Source: an uncultured Pseudomonadales bacterium | GTDB taxonomy: Bacteria > Pseudomonadota > Gammaproteobacteria > Pseudomonadales > Azotimanducaceae | Assembly: GCA_958296295.1 (NCBI GenBank) | Contig: OY282460.1 | Location: 1,612,001-1,676,000, forward strand | DNA: 64,000 nt | Direction of reading: 5' to 3' | Shown here: positions 34,433 through 45,663 of the stretch, piece by piece | Layout: every line of letters starts with the position of its first letter | Position numbering within the stretch: the stretch's first letter is position 1 | Program-made: the position numbers and the translations under genes | The notes under the pieces: generated by a model | Databases searched by the model: none | What the model was told of the DNA's origin: nothing | The model's input: only the letters and a program-made list of their open reading frames with translations

Positions 34433-37400
34433 TCAGTCCAAGCCGGCTGCGGCCTCCGCAGCGCGAAACCGCGCCTCCAGCCGCGGCGCGGACACCTTCC
34501 CCCGGGTTCCCACGGCTTGGCTGAAAGTGGCCACGCGGAACTCTTGCACCAGAAAGCGCAGCTCGGCCTCCACCTCCAGCGGGACATCCGCCGCTTGGAG
34601 CGCGACCAGTCGCGCTTCCCAAGCGGCAACCGAAGCGATGCCCGCCTGATCGCGATCCACACGGCCGCCGACGCGCAGCCGGTCGATGCGGTAGGCCAGG
34701 GCGTCCAGATACCGCGGCAGGTCGGCCAGGCGTTCGGCGGGTGTCGCGGCGAGAAACCGCGGCCCCGCCAACAGATCGAGCTGGGTTCTCATGTCCTTCC
34801 CGCTCGGTTCCAAAGTCGGCGAGCGCATGGCGTCCAGCGCGTCCGCCACGGCCAGACGCTTGGCCAAGATCTCGCGTGTCAACGCGATGGTGTCCGCCAC
34901 CACCGGGCCAAGCGGCACCGCGGCCACTGCGCCTTGGAACGCCTCCCGCGTGGTCGGCATCTCGCCCTCCGCGAAGTAGGCGCGCCAAGCGGCAGCGAGC
35001 AACAACGCGTCCGCTAGCGCCACGATGCCGCCCAGCGCCCGGAAGCCGCGCGCCAGTTCGTCGTCGCGCTCGATGTCGCGGCGCAACCGCCGCACGCGGT
35101 CGTGCTGCGCGAGCAACGCCAAACGCGCCAACGCGCGCCTTTGCAGGGCGGTGCGGCCCTGCGGTTTGGCCCGCACCAAGAGATCGACGCTGTCGCCGCG
35201 GTCAACCAGCACCGGATAGACGCGGGCGCGCGCGCCGCGGTCGCCGACGACGATCGAGTCCGGCACGCCTCTCGCGGGAAACGCGGTGATGCTCCGTTGT
35301 TCCAGCTGCGTGCGGGAAGGCGCGACGGCGCGCTCCACGGTGGCCAACAGGCGCTCGCGTAGCGCCGCCAAGTCCCGCCCCTCGGCGAGCACGCCGCGAC
35401 CGCGCCGGCCAGATACCGCGACGTTCATGCGCAAGTGGGCCGGCACGGCGTCCATTCGCCACTCGCCGGCCGGGACGCGCACACCGAGGCACTCGAGCGC
35501 TGCGACCGAAAGCGCCGTGGCCAAGCGGCCCTGCCGATAGACATTCGGTGCCAGTAGACGCGGCACCAGCGTGGCCACGCGGTCGGCCGCCGGCACGAGT
35601 TGCCGGCGCAAGCGTTTCGGCAGCGCCTTCACCAAGGCCAGGCACTTCTCCTCCAAGAACCCGGGAACCAGCCATTCCAAGGCCTCGGCGTCCACACCCG
35701 CGAACCCCGCCAGGTCCACGCGAACCGTGATGCCGTCGTCCGGCGCGCCGGGGGCGAACTTGTACGCCAGCCTCGCCGCCGCGCCGGCGCCGTCGTCCGC
35801 CCCGCCGCTGGACTGCGCCGCCAGCCCGTGGGGCCCGAGCCGCAACACCGGTGGAAAATCCTCGTCTCGCGGCGCCGCGGCTTGGGCTGGGAGCATGTCG
35901 GCCTCGCGCATCTCGAACTTCGCGAGTTCCGCCGCCGTGGCGCGCGTGGCGTAGCGTTCCCATGTGGCGACGGAGCACACGTCGGCGGGGAGTCGCGCCA
36001 AGTAGAAGGCGGCGCGCGCTTGTTCTGAAGCCAGCAGGTCCATTCGCCGCAGCTTGCCTTGGCGTTCCTGCACGCGGCGCACAAGCAGCGCGTTGCGGGC
36101 CAGGAACCCGCCGCGGACGCGCTGGTCCACCCGCACCAGCCCCTCCAGCGCGAACAGCTCCCGCGCCGCTTCCAAGTCCACCTCGGCGGCCCTTCGCGGC
36201 CGCTCGCTCGCCACCGTTAGGCCGTACACGGTCACCGTTTCCAGCACGATGGCCTCGCCGCGAGCGGCATCCCAACGGGCGGACGAATAGCGGTGCTTGG
36301 CGATGTGCGCGGCCGCTTCTTCGAGCCACTCCGGTTCGATGGCGGCCACGCAGCGGGCGAACACCTGCCCGGTGTCGCTGTGTTCCGCGGCCATCACCCA
36401 GGCCGGTGGCGAACGTCGCAACACCGAGCCCGGAAACAAGCGAAAGCGTGTTCCGCGCGGCCCGTCGTACTCGACGGCGCCACGACGAACACCGGCCTCG
36501 GACGGACGTTTGAGGCCCACGATGCCAAGCGACCCCGCCAGCAACGACCGGTGCAATGTCGAGTGGTCGGCCGACTGCTGGTTCACTCTGAATCCGAGCG
36601 CGCGGCAGGCGAGCGTCAGTTGCCGGTGTTGCGCCCGCCACTCGCGCACCCGGGCGGGGCTCAAGAAGCGGGCCTCCAGCGCTCGGCCGAAAGCCCTTGC
36701 CGACAGTTTCGAGCGGGCCTCTTCGAGCCATCGCCAGATGTGCAGGAAGACCTCGAAGTCCGACGGCCGGCGCTCGGCGTCGGCTTTCGCGAACTCGGCG
36801 TGCGCTTGATCCGCCGCCGCGGCGCGATCCAACGGCCGCAGACGCGGATCTTGGGCCGCGAGGGCGGAAACGACCACCAGCACCTCGCGCAACGCGCCGC
36901 GCCGCGGCGCTTCCACAAGCATCCTGGCCAGCCGCGGATCCACCGGCAACCGGGCCATGGCGCGTCCGATGTCCGTCAATTCGCCATCGTCAAGCGCCTG
37001 CAGCTCGTGCAGCAGCCGCGTCGCGTCCGTGATGGCGTGGCGCGCCGGCGGGTCGATGAAGGGGAAAGTCCCGATGTCGCCGCGGCGGTAGTCGGGGTGA
37101 AAAGCCCGCAAAGTGAGCACCACGCCGGCGAGGTTGACGCGCTTGACTTCGGGGTCGGTGTACCGCGGCCGCGCGCCGTGGTCGTCCTCGCTGTAGAGCC
37201 GGTAGCAAACGCCCGGCGCGATGCGGCCGCAACGCCCCGCGCGCTGCGTGGCGCTTGCTTGGGAAACGGGCTCCACCAGAAGGCGCTGCAGCTTGGCGCG
37301 GTAGCTGTAGCGGTTCAGCCGCGCGAAGCCCGGATCCACCACATAGCCGATGTTGGGGACGGTGAGGCTGGTTTCCGCGACATTGGTGGCCAACACGACT

Positions 37401-38323
37401 CGCTGCCGATGGCCCGGCGCGAAAACGCGCGCCTGCTGCGCGGCCGGCAAGCGGGCGTAGAGCGGCAGAATGTCGAACCGCTCGCCGAAGTGGCGTTTGA
37501 GCAGCTTGGCGTTGTCGAAGATCTCCCGCTCGCCGGACTGGAACACCAGAATGTCGCGCCGGCCCACCGGCGCGGCCTTGGCGATGTGCGCGAGACAATC
37601 CACCAGAGCGCGTTCCGCGTCCGATTGCGTGGCGGTGTGGCGCGAGCCGGTTTCGATTGGGCGGTACACCACCTCCACCGGGAATCCCCGGCCTTCCACC
37701 GCCACCACCGGCGCCCCGCCGAAGAGCTCCGCGAAGGCGTCCACATCGATGGTGGCGCTGGTGATCACCACCTTCAGGTCGCGCCTCTTGCCGAGCAGCC
37801 GCCGCAGGCCGCCGAGCAGGAAGTCCACGTTCAAACTGCGTTCGTGGGCCTCGTCCACGATCACGCATTCGTAGCGGCGAAGCCGGGGGTCGGTGCGCAT
37901 CTCGGCAAGCAGCAGCCCGTCCGTCATCACCGCCAGCCGCGTGGCCGGCCCGCCGCGCTCGTCGAAACGCACGGCGTAGCCCACCTCGGCCCCCAGCGCG
38001 ACGCCAAGTTCCGCGGCGATTCGCGCCGAGACGGCGCGCGCCGCGAGGCGCCGCGGTTGGGTGTGGGCGATCACGCCGCGGCGACCGAGGCCGGCGGCGA
38101 AGCAGGCCTTCGGCAGTTGCGTCGTCTTGCCCGAGCCGGTCTCGCCGGCAACCACGACCACGCGTTCGCGGCGCAGCAGAGAGACGATCTCCGGCATGCG
38201 GGCCGCGATGGGGAGGTCGGCGGCGAAGCGCGGCTTGGTGAGAGCCGCCGGCAAACGGGGCAGGACGGCCGTTCTCGCCGCGACCGCGCGGCCGCCTTGG
38301 GCGTTGCGCCATCGCGTGGTCAA
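34433..38323 (-). CDS. hrpA: ATP-dependent RNA helicase HrpA
   Basis: DEAH-box RNA helicase, in E. coli involved in rescuing stalled ribosomes and mRNA processing. The TTG at 38321-38323 yields 1296 residues, almost exactly the E. coli length (1300), and includes the helicase N-terminus; no in-frame ATG is suitably placed. Motifs in order are VVVVAGETGSGKTTQLPKAC (Walker A), DEAHERSL (DEAH), VITSATID (motif III), LATNVAETSLTVPNIGYVVD (V) and ATQRAGRCGRIAPGVCYRLY (VI), followed by helicase-associated, OB-fold and DUF3418 C-terminal regions. It converges with the MNIO gene and follows npr by 74 bp. Confidence 0.93.
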   Translation of the reverse strand: MTTRWRNAQGGRAVAARTAVLPRLPAALTKPRFAADLPIAARMPEIVSLLRRERVVVVAGETGSGKTTQLPKACFAAGLGRRGVIAHTQPRRLAARAVSARIAAELGVALGAEVGYAVRFDERGGPATRLAVMTDGLLLAEMRTDPRLRRYECVIVDEAHERSLNVDFLLGGLRRLLGKRRDLKVVITSATIDVDAFAELFGGAPVVAVEGRGFPVEVVYRPIETGSRHTATQSDAERALVDCLAHIAKAAPVGRRDILVFQSGEREIFDNAKLLKRHFGERFDILPLYARLPAAQQARVFAPGHRQRVVLATNVAETSLTVPNIGYVVDPGFARLNRYSYRAKLQRLLVEPVSQASATQRAGRCGRIAPGVCYRLYSEDDHGARPRYTDPEVKRVNLAGVVLTLRAFHPDYRRGDIGTFPFIDPPARHAITDATRLLHELQALDDGELTDIGRAMARLPVDPRLARMLVEAPRRGALREVLVVVSALAAQDPRLRPLDRAAAADQAHAEFAKADAERRPSDFEVFLHIWRWLEEARSKLSARAFGRALEARFLSPARVREWRAQHRQLTLACRALGFRVNQQSADHSTLHRSLLAGSLGIVGLKRPSEAGVRRGAVEYDGPRGTRFRLFPGSVLRRSPPAWVMAAEHSDTGQVFARCVAAIEPEWLEEAAAHIAKHRYSSARWDAARGEAIVLETVTVYGLTVASERPRRAAEVDLEAARELFALEGLVRVDQRVRGGFLARNALLVRRVQERQGKLRRMDLLASEQARAAFYLARLPADVCSVATWERYATRATAAELAKFEMREADMLPAQAAAPRDEDFPPVLRLGPHGLAAQSSGGADDGAGAAARLAYKFAPGAPDDGITVRVDLAGFAGVDAEALEWLVPGFLEEKCLALVKALPKRLRRQLVPAADRVATLVPRLLAPNVYRQGRLATALSVAALECLGVRVPAGEWRMDAVPAHLRMNVAVSGRRGRGVLAEGRDLAALRERLLATVERAVAPSRTQLEQRSITAFPARGVPDSIVVGDRGARARVYPVLVDRGDSVDLLVRAKPQGRTALQRRALARLALLAQHDRVRRLRRDIERDDELARGFRALGGIVALADALLLAAAWRAYFAEGEMPTTREAFQGAVAAVPLGPVVADTIALTREILAKRLAVADALDAMRSPTLEPSGKDMRTQLDLLAGPRFLAATPAERLADLPRYLDALAYRIDRLRVGGRVDRDQAGIASVAAWEARLVALQAADVPLEVEAELRFLVQEFRVATFSQAVGTRGKVSAPRLEARFRAAEAAAGLD

Positions 38324-38397
38324 GATTCGGGCCTGACGGTCAACGTGGACGGTTCCGCCGCCGCGCTGGCCGAACGGGCCGTGCCAAAGCCGAAGTC

Positions 38398-38676
38398 CTA
38401 TTCGTCTTCGCCAAAGCGACTGACCATCAACCCGCGCACGGCGTCGAAGGCGTCGTCCTCGTCCACGCCTTCGCAAACGAGGTTGAGTCTGGTGCCGCAG
38501 ACGGCTTCGAGCATCAGTACCGCCATGATGCTCTTGGCGTCCACCGGCGGCGTGCGCGGGTCGACACGCCCGAGTTCAACCGCCGCGGCGTAGGTCTTGG
38601 TGAGTTTCACGAGCTTTGCCGCGGCGCGGGCATGCAAGCCGAGCTTGTTGACGATCTTGATTTCGCCGCTGCGCAC
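38398..38676 (-). CDS. npr: HPr-family phosphocarrier (NPr-like)
   Basis: Phosphocarrier of 92 residues. It has the active His in VNKLGLHARAAAKLVKLTKT and the regulatory-site Ser in DAKSIMAVLML. With ptsN 93 bp upstream on the same strand it probably belongs to the nitrogen PTS (PTS-Ntr) rather than sugar uptake, so NPr is the better name than HPr. No ptsP/EI gene is in the window, and rapZ, often between ptsN and npr, is absent. Confidence 0.9.
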   Translation of the reverse strand: MRSGEIKIVNKLGLHARAAAKLVKLTKTYAAAVELGRVDPRTPPVDAKSIMAVLMLEAVCGTRLNLVCEGVDEDDAFDAVRGLMVSRFGEDE

Positions 38677-38769
38677 TTTTGCTCCGTCAAGCGCTTGAAC
38701 GCCGGCGTTCGCCGCCGGGCCCGTGGCGGCAGGCGACGCGGCGGGGATGCGCCCAAGCCACCACCGGTC

Positions 38770-39243
38770 TCACGTCTGTTGCGCCAAGGCGAGTTGACGG
38801 TGCAGCGCGTCGAACAACGACCGATCATCGGTGGCGGCCCGCAAAGCGGCGAGGTTTCCCGAATCGTCGAACATCCGCGCCAAGGTGCCGAGTATCGCGA
38901 TATGGGCGTTTTGCTCGCCCGGCGGCACGGCGAGCACGAAAAACAGATCCACGCCAACGCCGTCCGGCGCGTCGAACTCGATGGCGGTTTGGGTGCGCAG
39001 CAAGCAGGCCACGGGCGTGCGGCAACGATCGAAGCGGCAGTGGGGTATGGCCACGCCTTCGCCGAGCCCGGTCGATCCCAGCCGCTCGCGGTTGAGCAGA
39101 CCTTCCAGCAATCGGCGGGCGTTGATGGCCGGGTCGTGCGCCGCCAAGCATTCGCTGGCCTCTTCCAGCGCCGCTTTCATCGAGCGCGCCGGAACGCCGG
39201 CGCGCACGCGATCCGCCGGCAGTATCTCCTCGAAATCGATCAC
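38770..39243 (-). CDS. ptsN: PTS IIA-like nitrogen regulatory protein
   Basis: EIIA-Ntr, the end acceptor of the nitrogen phosphotransfer chain, regulating potassium and nitrogen-related targets. The GTG start at 39241-39243 gives 157 residues; it overlaps the hpf stop by 4 bp (GTGA). The fructose-type IIA domain is seen in RRLLEGLLNRERLGSTGLGE, with the phospho-accepting His in GVAIPHCRF, then FDAPDGVGVDLFFVLAVPPG and HIAILGTLARMF. Coupling to hpf is the classical arrangement. Confidence 0.93.
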   Translation of the reverse strand: MIDFEEILPADRVRAGVPARSMKAALEEASECLAAHDPAINARRLLEGLLNRERLGSTGLGEGVAIPHCRFDRCRTPVACLLRTQTAIEFDAPDGVGVDLFFVLAVPPGEQNAHIAILGTLARMFDDSGNLAALRAATDDRSLFDALHRQLALAQQT

Positions 39244-39581
39244 CGGGCCGGCACGCGGTGATCGGCGAGCTTCTCCTTGTGGCGGATGAGTTGTCGATCC
39301 AGCTTGTCCGCCAAGGCGTCGATGGCCGCGTAGAGGTCGTCGGCTTGCGCGTTCGCGAAGATCTCTTGGCCGTGGCCGACATGGGCGATGGCCTCCGCGC
39401 TTTGCCACGCCTTTCCTGAACGCCGGCGTCGCGATCCTGATGCGAGATTGTCCACCGCCAGCACCACGCGCAAAGTGGTGATGTGGTCGTAGTGGCGTTC
39501 CAGTCGCGCCAGCTTGGTGGTGACGTAGTTGCGCAAGGCGGCGGTCACGTCCATGTGGCGACCGGCGATGGTGAGCTGCAT
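39240..39581 (-). CDS. hpf: Ribosome hibernation-promoting factor, short form
   Basis: Binds the 30S subunit in stationary phase and promotes ribosome dimerisation or hibernation. The 113-residue protein begins MQLTIAGRHMDVTAALRNYV and shows TTKLARLERHYDHITTLRVV, EAIAHVGHGQEIFANAQADD and LYAAIDALADKLDRQLIRHK, all typical of short HPF/YfiA. In most gammaproteobacteria hpf directly follows rpoN; here rpoN lies about 6 kb away on the opposite strand. Confidence 0.94.
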   Translation of the reverse strand: MQLTIAGRHMDVTAALRNYVTTKLARLERHYDHITTLRVVLAVDNLASGSRRRRSGKAWQSAEAIAHVGHGQEIFANAQADDLYAAIDALADKLDRQLIRHKEKLADHRVPAR

Positions 39582-39737
39582 GGCGTCCCTCAGGGTTGGG
39601 GTTGGGCGAAACGGGCCTTGGTTCGCATTTTACCCGCCATTGCGCTGCCGTGGCGCGCCCGAGCGGGCGCGTTGGCAGTTTGCTTCGCAAACTGCTGTTG
39701 CCATCGGAGGTCGCGCCGTCTTCTATGGCGCAGACTG

Positions 39738-40750
39738 CTAGGCGTTGGGGTCCACGAGGCCTCGGCCCACCATGCGACCGGCGAGGATGCGGTCTATCGC
39801 GTCGGAGAGCGAATCCAACGCAAGAGGGGTCGCCAACGCTGCCAGATCGTCAAGCCGCCAAGCGCCCGCCAGCTTGTTCCAGATTTGCGCCTTTTGCGCG
39901 AGCGGCAGCTCGACCGAATCCACGCCGAGCAGATTGACATGCCGCAGAATGAAGGGGAACACGCCGGCCGGCAGCTCCGCGGAGGCCGCGAGGCCGCATG
40001 CCGCGGCGCTCGCCCCGTAGCGCAACGCCTTGAGCGCGTTGGCCAAAATCTGCCCGCCGACGGTGTCCACCACGCCGCCCCAAGTCTCCCGGCCAAGCGG
40101 GCGCTCGGCGCCGGCCAGCAATGTCTCGCGATCCACCACTTCGGCCGCTCCGAGCGCGCGAAGATAGCCGTGCTCCCCGCTCTTGCCGGTGCCGGTATGC
40201 ACTTCGTAGCCGAGCTTGGCGAGCAATTTCACGGCAACCGATCCGACGCCGCCGGTGGCGCCGGTGACCAGTACCGGGCCGCTGGCCGGGACCATGCCGC
40301 CCACGGCTTGGAGCTTGTCCACGCAGAGGGCGGCGGTGAAACCAGCGGTGCCGAGGATCATCGATTCGCGCAGACTGAGGCCGGTAGGCAGCGGCACCAC
40401 CCATCCCGCCGGCACGCGGATCTTCTGGGCGAAGCCGCCGGCCGTGTTCATGCCGAGATCGAAGCCGATGACGATCACCTGATCGCCGGGCGAGAAGGCC
40501 TCCACGCTGGACTCCGCCACGGTGCCGGCGGCGTCGATGCCGGGCGTGTGTGGGAAGTTGCGCGTGACTCCCGGATTGCCGGTGGCGGAAAGCGCGTCCT
40601 TGTAGTTGAGCGAGGAGTAGGCGACATCCACCAGCACTTCGCCGGGGGGAAGGGCCTCCACGTCGCGCTCGACGATCCGGCGCGCGAACGTCGGGCGGCC
40701 TTCGCCGGCTTCGGGTGGCCGCTTCGACACTTGAAACGCCCGGAACGTCG

Positions 40751-40754
<4 letters not shown>
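39738..40754 (-). CDS. acuI: Acrylyl-CoA reductase AcuI/YhdH-type oxidoreductase
   Basis: NADPH-dependent medium-chain reductase of the YhdH/AcuI group, reducing acrylyl-CoA to propionyl-CoA in characterised members. The ATG at 40752-40754 gives 338 residues: MTTFRAFQVSKRPPEAGEGR, VDVAYSSLNYKDALSATGNP, NFPHTPGIDAAGTV, the nucleotide-binding PVLVTGATGGVGSVAVKLLA and GGVVDTVGGQILANALKALR. No zinc-binding Cys set is present, as expected. The start overlaps the sohB stop by 4 bp (ATGA). Confidence 0.88.
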
Positions 40755-41824
<1,070 letters not shown>

Positions 41825-42146
41825 GACCCCAACGCAAGGCCGAGCCAACGACGATTTTAGCCTGCTCGGCAACCAGATCCGAAATCCGTTCACACGCTCC
41901 GCTTTTTGGTCCGGTCCCGAAAGCGCCCCCCGGTGCCGGCGTGCGGCCGTGCGCCCAGTCGCGTGTGCTACCTTGCGGGAAATGAGCGTAGTGAAATTGA
42001 CCTCTGCCGCAAGCAGGGCGTGACGTGGTCCTCCGCGGACGCCCCAAGGCTTCGACCAAGCCCGCCATGCCAACCGGCTTCGCCATGCCGCACGCCGGCG
42101 CCCCGGGCCGTGCCGCCCGACTGTCGCCGCCAAGTCGGGGCTGCGA
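41825..42146. other. Divergent intergenic region between sohB and yrbG
   Basis: These 322 bp separate divergent transcription units and should hold promoters for both. I see no convincing gene, repeat or clear sigma-70 promoter. kdsD, which often follows yrbG in this cluster, is not here. Confidence 0.5.
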
Positions 42147-43163
42147 ATGCCTTTGATGGACGAAGTCCGGGCCTTGGTCGCCAGCTACCCGTTCGTGGCC
42201 CTCATCGCCGGCTTCACGGGGTTGATCTGGAGCGCCGATCGGTTTGTCACCGCCGCCGCCGCCGCGGCCAAGAACCTCGGCGTGTCGAACATCGTCATCG
42301 GCCTCACCTTCGTGGCTGTCGGCACGTCGGCGCCGGAAATCATGGTGGGCCTGCGCGCCTGCATGCGCGAGGGCGGTGGGGATCTCGCCATAGGGAACGC
42401 CATCGGTTCCAACATCGCCAACATCGGGCTGGTGCTGGGCGTCACGGCGTTGGTGCGCGAGTTGCCTTTCACCACCCAAACCCTGAAGCGCGAGGTGCCT
42501 TGGCTCATCGGCGCCACGCTGCTGGCGTTGGTCTGCTTGTTCAGCGGCAGCCACCTCGGCGTGGCCGATGGGGTTCTGCTGCTTGCCGGGTTGTTCTACC
42601 TCCTTTACAGGTTGGCCTCGCCTCGTCGCAAAGGCGGCGCCGGCGCCTTGCCAACGGACATCCAGAGCGAAATAGACGACTTGCGCCAGATGCCGATGCT
42701 GCAAGCCACGGTTTGGTTTTGCTTGGGTCTCGCGGTGTTGCTGTTTTCGGCGGACGTGCTGGTTGAAGCGGCTACGGAAGTGGCGGTGCGGTTCAACGTC
42801 AGCCAAATGGTCATCGGCCTCACCATCGTCGCGGTGGGCACCAGCCTGCCGGAACTGTCGGTGACGGTGACGGCGGTTCTGCGCGGCCACGCCGGGATGG
42901 CGATCGGCAACGTCGTGGGCTCGAACATCCTCAACATCCTCGCGGTGCTCGCCATTCCGGCGCTGCTGGATCCGCGGGATCTTCCGGTGGTGGTGCTGTG
43001 GCGGGACTACGGGATGATGGTGGCGCTCACGGCGCTGCTCATCCTGTTCGCCTACGGCATCGGCTCGCGCCAAGTGATCACGCGCTTCGAGGGTTTTGTG
43101 CTGGTGGCGGCGTGGGTGGGCTTCACCGGCCTCGTGTATCGGCAAGAAGCGCTTTCCGGCTAG
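42147..43163 (+). CDS. yrbG: CaCA-family cation antiporter YrbG
   Basis: Inner-membrane sodium/calcium-type exchanger of 338 residues with two homologous halves. Each half carries the alpha-repeat signature: GLTFVAVGTSAPEIMVGL with GNAIGSNIANIGLVLGVT, and GLTIVAVGTSLPELSVTV with GNVVGSNILNILAVLA. About ten hydrophobic segments are seen. In E. coli yrbG also precedes the kds/lpt genes. A GTG start for kdsC follows 2 bp after its stop. Confidence 0.93.
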   Translation: MPLMDEVRALVASYPFVALIAGFTGLIWSADRFVTAAAAAAKNLGVSNIVIGLTFVAVGTSAPEIMVGLRACMREGGGDLAIGNAIGSNIANIGLVLGVTALVRELPFTTQTLKREVPWLIGATLLALVCLFSGSHLGVADGVLLLAGLFYLLYRLASPRRKGGAGALPTDIQSEIDDLRQMPMLQATVWFCLGLAVLLFSADVLVEAATEVAVRFNVSQMVIGLTIVAVGTSLPELSVTVTAVLRGHAGMAIGNVVGSNILNILAVLAIPALLDPRDLPVVVLWRDYGMMVALTALLILFAYGIGSRQVITRFEGFVLVAAWVGFTGLVYRQEALSG

Positions 43164-43165
43164 CC

Positions 43166-43720
43166 GTGGGAAGCGAGGCGAACAGCGGGCCGGAAAGCGC
43201 GCCCCGAGCGAGCGAGAACGTGCTCGCCCAGGCGCGCCGCGTGCGGATGCTGATTCTGGACGTGGACGGCGTGCTCACGGACGCGAGCCTGCTCTACGGG
43301 CGCGATGGCGAGGAACTCAAGGCCTTCCACGCACGCGACGGCAGCGCCCTGAAGGCGCTTGCCGAGGCCGGCGTCGGCATCGCCATCATCAGCGGCAGAA
43401 CCGCGGCGGCCGTCGAGCGCCGCGCCGACGAGTTGGGCGTGCGCCATGTGCATCTCGGCTGCGCCGACAAGGCCGCGGCGCTGACCGAACTGGTGACGAA
43501 CACCGGCATTGGCGCCGAACGCATGGCGCATGTCGGAGACGACTGCCCCGACCTGCCGCTCTTCGCGCGCGTCGGCATGGCGGTCGCGGTGGCGGACGCG
43601 CACCCGCTCGTGCGCGAGCGGGCGAACTACGTCACCGCGCTGCCCGGCGGCCGCGGCGCCGTGCGGGAAGTATGCGATCTGTTGCTGTTCGCGCAGGGCC
43701 GGTGGCCACGCGCGCGTTGA
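43166..43720 (+). CDS. kdsC: 3-deoxy-D-manno-octulosonate 8-phosphate phosphatase
   Basis: HAD-family phosphatase making free KDO for LPS. The GTG at 43166-43168 gives 184 residues. Motif I is LILDVDGVLTDASLLYG (nucleophile Asp), motif II is AIISGRTAAAVERRADELG, the Lys region is GCADKAAALTELV and motif IV is MAHVGDDCPDLPLFARVGMA. The C-terminus GGRGAVREVCDLLL matches KdsC. The 3' end overlaps lptC. Confidence 0.94.
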   Translation: MGSEANSGPESAPRASENVLAQARRVRMLILDVDGVLTDASLLYGRDGEELKAFHARDGSALKALAEAGVGIAIISGRTAAAVERRADELGVRHVHLGCADKAAALTELVTNTGIGAERMAHVGDDCPDLPLFARVGMAVAVADAHPLVRERANYVTALPGGRGAVREVCDLLLFAQGRWPRAR

Positions 43721-44412
43721 GCGGCCAACTCTCGGCGCCGGCGCTGTGGCTGGGAATCGGCCTTTTGATCGCGGCTTTCGCGGCCGTGGCGGTATTGGTG
43801 GCGCCGGGGGAGATCGGTCGCCCCAAGCTGCCGCCGGAACTGGCCCAAGAGCCGGACTTGTACATCGCCGACGGCGTGATCACCCAACACCGGGTGGACG
43901 GCGGCATCCGCTATCGCCTGCGGGCGCGGCGCATCACGCATTTCGCCACGGCGCGGGAAGTCGGCGGCGAGCAGGTCGCGGCGGCCGGTGAGACGCGCCT
44001 CGTCGCGCCCGAGATCGAGCTTCCCGGGGCACCCGCGCCGTGGCACGCGCGCGCCGACACGGCGCTGGCGTTCAACACGCCGGAACAAGACGAGGTTTTG
44101 CGCCCCCCGGAGGAGGCGCCGAGAATCGAAGAGGAGACGATGCACCTCGAAGGCGATGTGGAGCTGGCGCAAACGCGCCCGGACGGCGGCTTCACGCGAC
44201 TGTCCACGGAATCCCTCACCTTGTTGCCGGACAGTCGATCAGCGCGCACCGACCAACCTGTTATCATCGTCACCGAAGGCAGCCGAATGTCCGCCGCCGG
44301 TTTGACGGCCGATCTGGAAAGCGGGCGGATGCGGCTATTCTCGTCAACGAAAAAGCGGGTGCGAGTTGTCGTGCAGCCAAGCCAAACTGTCGGCGCGAAC
44401 CGCGAGCCGTGA
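43702..44412 (+). CDS. lptC: LPS export system protein LptC
   Basis: Single-helix anchor of the LPS transport bridge. From the GTG at 43702 it has 236 residues: a membrane helix (LWLGIGLLIAAFAAVAVLV) and a beta-jellyroll (DLYIADGVITQHRVDGGIRY, RITHFATAREVGG, MHLEGDVELAQTRPDGGFTR, LSTESLTLLPD, GLTADLESGRMRLFS). The start is uncertain: an in-frame ATG at 43672 and a TTG at 43717 that overlaps the kdsC stop are both possible. It is about 45 residues longer than E. coli LptC. The 3' end overlaps lptA by 47 bp. Confidence 0.88.
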   Translation: MATRALSGQLSAPALWLGIGLLIAAFAAVAVLVAPGEIGRPKLPPELAQEPDLYIADGVITQHRVDGGIRYRLRARRITHFATAREVGGEQVAAAGETRLVAPEIELPGAPAPWHARADTALAFNTPEQDEVLRPPEEAPRIEEETMHLEGDVELAQTRPDGGFTRLSTESLTLLPDSRSARTDQPVIIVTEGSRMSAAGLTADLESGRMRLFSSTKKRVRVVVQPSQTVGANREP

Positions 44413-44935
44413 CTGGTCGCGCCCCGCGCGGCGATTCGCCGCGGCGCTCTTCACGGGGGCCGCGCTGGCCGCGGCGGTCGCTTACGGCTTGCCGGACGAC
44501 AGCGCCCAGGAACTGCTCATCGAGGCGACGGAAAGCACCTACGACGCCAGCACAGGCGTGACCGTGCTCACCGGCGCGGTGCGCGTCCGCCAAGGCTCGC
44601 TGCGCATCGACGCCGGCCGCGTCACCACCACCGCCGAAGACGGGCGCTTAAGCCGCGTGGTGGCGGAAGGCGCGGCGGATCAACCCGCCAAGCTGCGCCA
44701 ACGCATCAATCCGGACGATCCGTTCGTCACCGCCCAAGCCGATCGCATCGATTACTCGATAGCCGACGAGCGTTTGGAGCTCACGGGGAACGCGGTGCTC
44801 GAACAAAATGACCGCGAGATCGCCGCCGACGTCATTTTCTGGCACATCAAAGAGGGTCGCGTGAGCGCCCGGTCGGACCGGCCGGACGGCGTTACCGGGA
44901 AGTGGCGGCCGAAGCGGACAACGACGAGCGACTGA
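44366..44935 (+). CDS. lptA: LPS transport periplasmic protein LptA
   Basis: Periplasmic bridge protein carrying LPS between LptC and LptD. It has 189 residues from a TTG (44366-44368), the only start codon in frame before the signal sequence ([20 protein letters not shown]). The OstA/jellyroll repeats are [60 protein letters not shown] and [20 protein letters not shown]. It overlaps both lptC (47 bp) and lptB (34 bp). Confidence 0.9.
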   Translation: MSCSQAKLSARTASRDWSRPARRFAAALFTGAALAAAVAYGLPDDSAQELLIEATESTYDASTGVTVLTGAVRVRQGSLRIDAGRVTTTAEDGRLSRVVAEGAADQPAKLRQRINPDDPFVTAQADRIDYSIADERLELTGNAVLEQNDREIAADVIFWHIKEGRVSARSDRPDGVTGKWRPKRTTTSD

Positions 44936-45663
44936 AACCGCTCTGGCTCGCGGCGGCGAACTTAAGCAAACGCTACCGGGGCCGCACCGTCGTCGCGGAC
45001 GTGAGCATGTCCGTGTCCGCCGGCGAGATAGTGGGCCTGCTCGGCCCCAACGGCGCCGGAAAGACCACCTGCTTCTACATGATTCTCGGCTTGGTGAAAG
45101 CCGACGCCGGCAGCATCCAGTTGGGCGAGCGGGACCTCACCAACGCGCCGATGCACCAACGCGCCCGGGCCGGCATCGGCTACTTGCCGCAGGAAGCCAG
45201 CGTGTTCCGCAAACTCTCCGTCGCCGACAACCTGCTGGCGGTGGCCCAGTTGCGGCGCGATTTGGCGCGCGCCGAGCAGCGCAAACTGGTGGAATCCCTC
45301 CTCGACGACTTTCGCTTGCGGAATATCCGCGAAACCCTAGGGGAACGCCTTTCCGGTGGCGAACGGCGACGGGTGGAAATCGCCCGGGCGCTCGCAAGCC
45401 AACCGCGCATGATATTGCTCGACGAGCCTTTCGCCGGCGTGGATCCCATCTCGGTACAAGATCTGAAAACCGAGATCCGCGGCCTCGCGGGACGGGAGCT
45501 CGGCGTGCTCATCACCGACCACAACGTCCGCGAGACGTTGGACATTTGCGATCACGCCTACATCGTCCACGCCGGGCGGGTGATCGCCGAAGGCACGCCG
45601 ACGCAAATCCTCAACGACGACACGGTGCGCCGCGTTTATCTGGGCGAGGGTTTTCACCTGTGA
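44902..45663 (+). CDS. lptB: LPS export ABC ATPase LptB
   Basis: ATPase powering LPS extraction by LptB2FG. The 253-residue protein starts at a GTG. Motifs: [20 protein letters not shown], Walker [19 protein letters not shown]-loop [20 protein letters not shown], signature [16 protein letters not shown], Walker [19 protein letters not shown] and switch His in [18 protein letters not shown]. The stop TGA shares one base with the rpoN start (TGATGA). Confidence 0.96.
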   Translation: MAAEADNDERLKPLWLAAANLSKRYRGRTVVADVSMSVSAGEIVGLLGPNGAGKTTCFYMILGLVKADAGSIQLGERDLTNAPMHQRARAGIGYLPQEASVFRKLSVADNLLAVAQLRRDLARAEQRKLVESLLDDFRLRNIRETLGERLSGGERRRVEIARALASQPRMILLDEPFAGVDPISVQDLKTEIRGLAGRELGVLITDHNVRETLDICDHAYIVHAGRVIAEGTPTQILNDDTVRRVYLGEGFHL